In this document: piece after piece, positions 32,931 to 38,764 of the stretch | Layout of the letters: every line of letters begins with the position of its first letter | How positions within the stretch are numbered: the first letter of the stretch is position 1 | Assembly (NCBI GenBank): GCA_026399375.1 | Contig: JAPLRD010000027.1 | Span: 1-38,764 of the forward strand | Reading direction: 5' to 3' | Source: Pseudomonadota bacterium | GTDB taxonomy: Bacteria; Pseudomonadota; Gammaproteobacteria; Burkholderiales; SG8-39 | DNA: 38,764 nt | Translations under genes and position numbers: made by a program | Notes under the pieces: model-generated | Seen by the model: the letters and a program-made list of their open reading frames with translations, nothing else | What the model was told of the DNA's origin: nothing | Databases searched by the model: none

Positions 32931-34097
32931 ATGAAGCGCATAAGCAGCAGCATTGCCGTGGCGGCGACCGCACTCGTTTTTGGCACCGCGGTTCAAGCCG
33001 ACCAGGGTGTGACCAAGGACCAGATCACCGTCGGATCGATCCAGGATTTGTCGGGCCCGCTGGCCGGCTTCGGCAAGCAACTCAAGAACGGCATCCAGAT
33101 GCGCACCGAGGAAATCAACGAAAGCGGCGGCATCAACGGGCGCAAACTCAAAATGGTGATCGAGGACAGCGGCTACGATCCTAAGAAAGGCCTGCTCGCG
33201 GCGCAGAAACTGGTGCAGCAGGACAAGATCTTCGCCATGGTCGGCACCCTGGGAACGGGAGTGGCGATGGCAAGCTTCCAGCCATTGTTCGAGAAGAACG
33301 TGCCCAACCTGATGCCGCTGACCGCGGCACGCGAAATGTACGAACCGCTCAACAAGCTCAAGTTTTCCTTCGCCGCCCCGTATTACGATCAGGTGCGTAT
33401 GGGGGTGAAATGGATGGCGAAGGAGCGCGGCGCGAAAAAATTCTGCGTCATCTACCAGGATGACGAGTTCGGCCTCGAAGTGTTCCGCGGCGCGGAACAG
33501 GGCCTGAAGGACATCAAGCAGGATTTCGCCGAAAAGACCACCTTCAAGCGCGGCGCGACCGATTTTTCGGCGCAAGTTGCGAAGATGAAGAGTTCCGGCT
33601 GCGATACCGTTGTTTTGGGAACCATCATCCGTGAAACCATCGGCACCATCGGCACGGCGAAGAAGATGGGCTGGGACCCGCAGTTTCTCGGTTCCTCCGC
33701 CGCCTACACCGACCTGATCCACAAACTCGGCGGCAAGGCGATGGACGGCTTCTACGCAACCTTCCAGACGGGCGTGCCTTACATGGACGATCCTTCCAGG
33801 AACGTCCGCGAGTGGGGCGCGCGCTACAAGGCCAAGTACGGCGAAGATCCGGGCCTGTTCTCCGCCTACGGTTATGTCGCGGTCGACCTGTTTTACCGAG
33901 CCGCGCAGAAAGCCGGGCAGAATCTGACCACCGACAGCCTCGCGAACGCATTCGAGTCGACCGGTTTCCCGCGCGACATGTTCGGCAGCCCCGAGTTCAA
34001 GTTCACCAAGACCAGCCATCTGGGCAACACCAAGTCGCGCATCGGCCAGATCCAGAACGGCAAATGGATGGCGGTCACCGACTATATCGCCGAATGA
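32931..34097 (+). CDS. ABC transporter substrate-binding protein (LivK/periplasmic type I)
   Basis: 388 residues with a signal peptide (first ~23 residues, ending AVQA) and a strong ribosome site (GAGGAGG). The fold is type I periplasmic binding protein: TVGSIQDLSGPLAGFGKQLK, the NGRKLKMVIEDSGYDP segment, FAMVGTLGTGVAMA and FCVIYQDDEFG. It belongs to the group near aromatic and fatty-acid liv operons. It closes the operon; a strong terminator follows. The ligand is not known. Confidence 0.9.
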   Translation: MKRISSSIAVAATALVFGTAVQADQGVTKDQITVGSIQDLSGPLAGFGKQLKNGIQMRTEEINESGGINGRKLKMVIEDSGYDPKKGLLAAQKLVQQDKIFAMVGTLGTGVAMASFQPLFEKNVPNLMPLTAAREMYEPLNKLKFSFAAPYYDQVRMGVKWMAKERGAKKFCVIYQDDEFGLEVFRGAEQGLKDIKQDFAEKTTFKRGATDFSAQVAKMKSSGCDTVVLGTIIRETIGTIGTAKKMGWDPQFLGSSAAYTDLIHKLGGKAMDGFYATFQTGVPYMDDPSRNVREWGARYKAKYGEDPGLFSAYGYVAVDLFYRAAQKAGQNLTTDSLANAFESTGFPRDMFGSPEFKFTKTSHLGNTKSRIGQIQNGKWMAVTDYIAE

Positions 34098-34118
34098 TTC
34101 GAGTCTTCAGCAGCATGG

Positions 34119-34147
34119 AAAAGCCCGGCCAGGTGCCGGGCTTTTTT
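34119..34147 (+). terminator. Rho-independent terminator of the liv operon
   Basis: AAAAGCCCGGC, loop CAGGT, GCCGGGCTTTT plus two more T: a perfect 11-bp stem and a six-base T run, 22 bp after the binding-protein stop. The clearest terminator in the window. Confidence 0.95.
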
Positions 34148-34200
34148 CCTTGCGGCACGCACAAGACGTTATTGACCCACTTAGCGGAGGCGATGACCTG

Positions 34201-34458
34201 ATGAATGCGGAAAAGATCAAGGTGCGGACGGAAAACGGACAGGTCATGGAAGTCGTCGTCCTGAACAAGCGGGCGAGCGCCATTGAAATCGTGCTCGGCG
34301 AAGGCGTGCACAACGTCAAGTGCACGCTGAGTCCGACGCGCAACGGCCTGGCCTACGCCGGGAGCATCATGGGGCGGGAACTCGTCTATGCACGAAGCCG
34401 CGAGCAGGTGCAGGCCGACATCGACATGCTGAATCCGACTCTGCGCAAATCCCGATAG
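34201..34458 (+). CDS. Small conserved hypothetical protein, 85 residues
   Basis: From the ATG at 34201 (GGAGG about 11 bases before). The sequence starts MNAEKIKVRTENGQVMEVVV and is beta-rich with a short C-terminal helix (SREQVQADIDMLNP). The segments KRASAIEIVLGEGVHNVKC and TRNGLAYAGSIMGREL look like conserved strands. No known domain is recognised. It is separated from the liv operon by the terminator, so it has its own promoter. The frame is open upstream to 34150, but the terminator loop and homology-like part argue for the later start. Confidence 0.6.
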   Translation: MNAEKIKVRTENGQVMEVVVLNKRASAIEIVLGEGVHNVKCTLSPTRNGLAYAGSIMGRELVYARSREQVQADIDMLNPTLRKSR

Positions 34459-34492
34459 CGACGATTGCCGCCCTGGACAATCCTGCCGGGTT

Positions 34493-35032
34493 TCAGGTCT
34501 GTTTCAATCGTTCGGCGTACGCCTCGGCGAAACGCTTCACCGCATCCCAGTCGGTGTATTCATAGTCATTCGAGGCGTCGGTATTGCCGCCGCCGAGGCT
34601 GATGAACACGAACATCACCCGGCGCTTGATCGGCCCGTACATGCTCCATTTGAGCGCGCCGGCGAAGCTGATCGCCATCTGCGGCTGCCAGCCGGTCTTG
34701 CGGATGAACTTGTCGATATAGCGCTGCGCTGCCGCCGGTTTCGGCCGCGGGCCGCCGGCGCTCAAACTCACCGAGAAGAATGCGCAGGGCCGTGCGGCAA
34801 GCGCGTCGCGATGCCGGATTACCAGCTTGCGCAAGAAGGCGGGATGGTTTCCATAATGAATCGAGGCGCCGATCATCACGCCGTCATAAGCGGACGGATC
34901 CAGCGGCTTTGCCGCATCGGCCGGCAACAGTTCCACGCTGTGCCCCTTTTCCCGCAGCGTATGCGCGACGCGCTCGGCGATGAGCGCGGTCTGGCCTTCG
35001 GTGGTGGCGTGGAGCAGGAGTATGCGGGACAT
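34493..35032 (-). CDS. hemG: Menaquinone-dependent protoporphyrinogen IX dehydrogenase (HemG-like flavodoxin)
   Basis: 179 residues. The flavodoxin fold is shown by the FMN-phosphate loop HATTEGQTALIAERV (8-22), then YDGVMIGASIHYGNHPAFLRKLV (49-71) and FFSVSLSAGGP. The segment GWQPQMAISFAGALKWSMYG and the long insert before the last helix are characteristic of HemG and not of simple flavodoxins. It would oxidise protoporphyrinogen IX to protoporphyrin IX at the membrane in haem synthesis. No strong ribosome site is seen. Confidence 0.85.
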   Translation of the reverse strand: MSRILLLHATTEGQTALIAERVAHTLREKGHSVELLPADAAKPLDPSAYDGVMIGASIHYGNHPAFLRKLVIRHRDALAARPCAFFSVSLSAGGPRPKPAAAQRYIDKFIRKTGWQPQMAISFAGALKWSMYGPIKRRVMFVFISLGGGNTDASNDYEYTDWDAVKRFAEAYAERLKQT

Positions 35033-35382
35033 GGGAGTCTTGTGGTTGCTTACAGCGTTACAGGGAGAGTCGACTGCGATTGGAATTGGTTTGAAGCAGG
35101 CGAAATGATGGGGGAGCGGTGCAGCGAAGTCAATCGCGCCTACTCAGCGGAAGCCGGCCCGCGAATGGTTTTTACCAGCCCAGCTGCCGCGCGGCCAGAT
35201 CCTTCATGATCTCCTCCCTGCCGCCGTACTCCTCCGGAAAGCCCAGACCAAGCAGGCCGATGCCGGCGGCTTTGCGGTAGAGCTCGCGCGGAAATTCGCC
35301 GGCCTCTTCCCACGCCTCGGCCTGGGGCATGATCTCTTCGCGCACGAAGCGGCCGACCGTGTCGCCGGATTGGCGGTGCGCC

Positions 35383-36267
<885 letters not shown>

Positions 36268-36359
36268 TGCAATATTTCTCAGGAGTGAAGGTATGCACTG
36301 ATTGTGCAGGGGGGCGGCCCGGTTCGTCAACGCGGGCAAATAGACCGGCTGGCGGTTGC

Positions 36360-36365
36360 TATAAT
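36360..36365 (+). promoter_or_regulatory. Candidate -10 element for liuB
   Basis: A perfect TATAAT at 36360-36365, 61 bp before the liuB ATG, in the intergenic region between the divergent SDR and liuB genes. No good -35 stands at 16-18 bp; an activator may be needed. A small palindrome TGCAC-TGATT-GTGCA (36294-36308) lies upstream. Confidence 0.35.
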
Positions 36366-36426
36366 GGCTTTTTTCGGCCCCGTCCCTGCACTTGCCGCGC
36401 CGATTCCACCCCCCTTGCCGCCTGCC

Positions 36427-38034
36427 ATGAGCATATTGAAAACCAGCCTCAACGCGCGTTCAGCCGAATTCCGCACCAATGCCGAGGCGATGTCGAAGCT
36501 GGTCGAGGACCTGCGCGCCAAGATCGACCAGGTCGCCCTGGGCGGCGGAGAAGGCGCCCGCGCCAAGCACGTCGCGCGAGGCAAGCTGCTGCCGCGCGAA
36601 CGCGTGCGCGCCCTGCTCGACGCGGGCTCGCCGTTTCTCGAACTGTCGCAGCTTGCGGCGCTCGACATGTACGACAACGAAGCCCCGTGCGCCGGCATCA
36701 TCACCGGCATCGGCCGCGTGCAAGGACAGGAATGCATGGTCGTGGTCAACGACGCGACGGTGAAGGGCGGCACCTATTTCCCGATGACGGTGAAGAAGCA
36801 CCTGCGCGCACAGGAGATCGCGGCGCAGAACAATCTGCCCTGCATTTACCTGGTGGATTCGGGCGGCGCCAACCTGCCCACTTGGGAAGACGTGTTTCCC
36901 GACCGCGAGCACTTCGGCCGCATCTTCTACAACCAGGCCAATATGTCGGCGGCCGGCATTCCGCAGATCGCGGTGGTGATGGGTTCGTGCACCGCCGGCG
37001 GCGCCTACGTGCCGGCGATGTCCGACGAAGCGGTCATCGTCAAGGGGCAGGGCACGATCTTCCTCGGCGGCCCGCCGCTGGTGAAAGCCGCAACGGGCGA
37101 GATCGTCACCCCCGAGGAGCTGGGCGGCGCCGACGTGCATACGCGCCAGTCCGGCGTCGCCGACCATTTCGCGGTGAACGACGCGCACGCGCTGTCGATC
37201 GCGCGCACCATCGTCGCCAACCTCAACCGCGTGAAGAAGGTGAACACGGTGCTGCGCGAGCCGCACGAGCCGCTGTACCCGACCGAAGAACTGCGCGGCG
37301 TGATCCCGGCCGACACGCGCAAACCCTACGACGTGCGCGAGATCATCGCGCGCTTCGTAGATGGCAGCGAATTCGACGAGTTCAAGCAGAATTACGGCAC
37401 CACGCTGGTGACGGGCTTCGCACACGTCTACGGCTACCCGATCGGCATCGTCGCCAACAACGGCATCCTGTTTTCGGAATCGGCGCTGAAGGCGGCGCAT
37501 TTCATCGAACTGTGTTCGCAGCGCGGAATACCGCTCCTGTTCCTGCAGAACATCACCGGCTTCATGGTGGGCAAGAAATACGAAAACAGCGGCATCGCGC
37601 GCGACGGCGCGAAAATGGTCACGGCCGTGTCCTGCGCCCGCGTGCCCAAGTTCACGCTGATCATCGGCGGCAGCTACGGCGCCGGCAACTACGGCATGTG
37701 CGGCCGCGCCTATTCGCCCCGGTTTCTGTGGATGTGGCCGAACGCGCGCGTGTCGGTCATGGGCGGGCCGCAGGCGGCGTCGGTGCTGGCCACGGTCAAG
37801 CGCGACGGCATCGAAGCCAAAGGCGGCAGCTGGAGCAAGGAAGAGGAGGAGGCGTTCCGCAAGCCCATCCTGGAGCAGTATGACCGCAACGGCCATCCGT
37901 ACTACGCCAGTGCGCGGCTATGGGACGACGGCGTGATCGCGCCGGAAGATACAAGACGCGTGCTCGGCCTGGCGCTTTCCGCTGCCCTCAACGCACCGAT
38001 CGAAACGACGCGCTTCGGCGTGTTCAGAATGTGA
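36427..38034 (+). CDS. liuB: Methylcrotonyl-CoA carboxylase carboxyltransferase (beta) subunit
   Basis: 535 residues from the ATG at 36427, the usual length for this subunit. It carries the carboxyltransferase domains: [76 protein letters not shown], and [20 protein letters not shown] with its oxyanion glycines. The [23 protein letters not shown] segment is that of 3-methylcrotonyl-CoA carboxylases rather than propionyl-CoA carboxylases. It transfers CO2 from biotin to 3-methylcrotonyl-CoA; the biotin subunit LiuD should be to the right, outside the window. Confidence 0.95.
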   Translation: MSILKTSLNARSAEFRTNAEAMSKLVEDLRAKIDQVALGGGEGARAKHVARGKLLPRERVRALLDAGSPFLELSQLAALDMYDNEAPCAGIITGIGRVQGQECMVVVNDATVKGGTYFPMTVKKHLRAQEIAAQNNLPCIYLVDSGGANLPTWEDVFPDREHFGRIFYNQANMSAAGIPQIAVVMGSCTAGGAYVPAMSDEAVIVKGQGTIFLGGPPLVKAATGEIVTPEELGGADVHTRQSGVADHFAVNDAHALSIARTIVANLNRVKKVNTVLREPHEPLYPTEELRGVIPADTRKPYDVREIIARFVDGSEFDEFKQNYGTTLVTGFAHVYGYPIGIVANNGILFSESALKAAHFIELCSQRGIPLLFLQNITGFMVGKKYENSGIARDGAKMVTAVSCARVPKFTLIIGGSYGAGNYGMCGRAYSPRFLWMWPNARVSVMGGPQAASVLATVKRDGIEAKGGSWSKEEEEAFRKPILEQYDRNGHPYYASARLWDDGVIAPEDTRRVLGLALSAALNAPIETTRFGVFRM

Positions 38035-38056
38035 TGCCTGATCCGAGGAACTAGCG

Positions 38057-38764
38057 ATGACCTACCAAACCCTGCAACTCACCGCCCAACACGGCGTCGG
38101 CGTGATCTGGATGAATCGACCGGAGGTGCGCAACGCCTTCAACGAAATCATGATCGCCGAGCTGACGCGGGCGTTCAAGGCGGCGGATGCCGACGACAGC
38201 ATACGCGCCGTGGTGCTCGCCGGACACGGGCCGGCATTCTGTGCAGGCGCCGACCTGAACTGGATGAAAAAGATGTCCGGCTACAGCCTCAAGGAGAACC
38301 ACGCCGACGCCATGGAACTGGCGACCATGCTGAACACCATTTACATGATGAAAAAGCCGACCATCGCCCGCGTGCACGGTCCGGCGTACGCCGGCGGCAT
38401 GGGCCTGGTGGCTGCCTGCGACATCGCGATCGCATCGCAGGACGCCGAGTTCTGTCTGTCGGAAGTGAAGCTGGGACTGATTGCTGCCACCATCGGCCCC
38501 TACGTGGTCGCCGCGATGGGCGAGCGCTATGCGCGACGCTACTTCCTCAGCGCGGAACGCTTCACCGCGGCCGAAGCCTACCGCATCGGTTTGATCCACG
38601 ACCTCGCTCAACTGGAGGAACTCGACGCCGGCGTCAATGCGCTGCTTGGCCATCTGCTGGCGGCCAGCCCCGCCGCGATAGCGGCGAGCAAGGAGCTCAT
38701 ACGTGCGGTGGCGCGCGCGCCTATCGACCAGAAAATGGTTGTCGATACCGCGACGCGCATCGCC
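38057..38764 (+). CDS. liuC: Methylglutaconyl-CoA hydratase, 3' truncated by window
   Basis: The ATG at 38057 follows GAGGAA and lies 22 bp after liuB; the frame is open for 236 codons to the last base. It is a crotonase: RPEVRNAFNEIMIAEL, VVLAGHGPAFCAGADLNWMKKM with the oxyanion Ala-Gly, and HGPAYAGGMGLVAACDIAIA with the second oxyanion Gly; the EVKLGLIAATIGPYV segment carries the catalytic Glu. Position after liuB identifies it as the hydratase that forms HMG-CoA in leucine breakdown. A general enoyl-CoA hydratase is the alternative. About 20-30 residues are missing at the right edge. Confidence 0.9.
   Translation, partial: MTYQTLQLTAQHGVGVIWMNRPEVRNAFNEIMIAELTRAFKAADADDSIRAVVLAGHGPAFCAGADLNWMKKMSGYSLKENHADAMELATMLNTIYMMKKPTIARVHGPAYAGGMGLVAACDIAIASQDAEFCLSEVKLGLIAATIGPYVVAAMGERYARRYFLSAERFTAAEAYRIGLIHDLAQLEELDAGVNALLGHLLAASPAAIAASKELIRAVARAPIDQKMVVDTATRIA

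Noticed and set aside
32685-34019. Long minus-strand frame opposite the LivK-type gene
   Set aside because: No recognisable protein motifs, and the plus-strand gene has a signal peptide, a strong ribosome site and a full binding-protein fold.
36294-36308. TGCAC-N5-GTGCA as a LiuR operator before liuB
   Set aside because: It shares no core with the TTACGTAA palindrome before liuA, and such a short repeat is expected by chance.

Overview
The window is a high-GC stretch of ordinary bacterial chromosome, most likely from a betaproteobacterium (Burkholderiales or Rhodocyclales type). The evidence is the mix of gene families: a class I PHA synthase, a LiuR/LiuA/LiuB/LiuC leucine-isovalerate pathway, a Bug-type (TctC) binding protein, a fused isobutyryl-CoA mutase, and a Liv-type ABC system of the aromatic/fatty-acid subtype. 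I saw no RNA genes, CRISPR array or complete insertion sequence. The organism assignment is inference from gene content.

Layout. 1-923 is the C-terminal end of icmF. 924-2204 is a poor stretch holding a lipoprotein gene with a tandem 20-bp repeat at its likely promoter, a UUCG-loop terminator and a remnant of a ParE/RelE toxin. 2205-5828 has a DUF2189 membrane protein, a membrane-anchored M23 peptidase and a secreted alpha/beta hydrolase. 5860-6236 (minus) carries two small genes, one of only 29 codons. 6473-12134 is a TRAP-transporter and sugar-acid style cluster (DctP divergent from a DenD-like dehydrogenase, a broken IlvD dehydratase, DctQ and DctM). 12261-14329 has a GST, a D-2-hydroxyacid dehydrogenase and an ABM monooxygenase. 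14357-17343 (minus) is an operon of a ModA-like binding protein, a C45 autoproteolytic hydrolase and a Bug binding protein. 17500-20894 has a PIN-domain protein, an HtrA-like protein that lacks its catalytic triad, and phaC.

21224 to the end is a catabolic region for branched-chain and short acyl-CoAs: liuR, a promoter with a palindromic operator in its spacer, liuA, a thiolase, a second acyl-CoA dehydrogenase, a 3-hydroxyacyl-CoA dehydrogenase (minus), an HCCA-isomerase-like protein, a livHMGF / acyl-CoA synthetase / livK uptake and activation operon ending in a strong terminator, then a small conserved protein, HemG, a PECR-like SDR with a wrecked acyl-CoA dehydrogenase behind it, and liuB and liuC running off the right edge. 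Together these genes would import a carboxylate or branched-chain compound, activate it to a CoA thioester, and take it through dehydrogenation, carboxylation and hydration to acetyl-CoA, with PHA as a carbon sink.

The most striking signal is a set of lesions: ilvD carries an in-frame block of aldehyde-dehydrogenase sequence and then a frameshift; livM has lost about 17 residues and shifted frame; an acyl-CoA dehydrogenase has been reduced to its two ends; and the last 18 codons of another acyl-CoA dehydrogenase occur twice with only synonymous differences. Whether these are real decay or assembly faults cannot be settled from the sequence alone.
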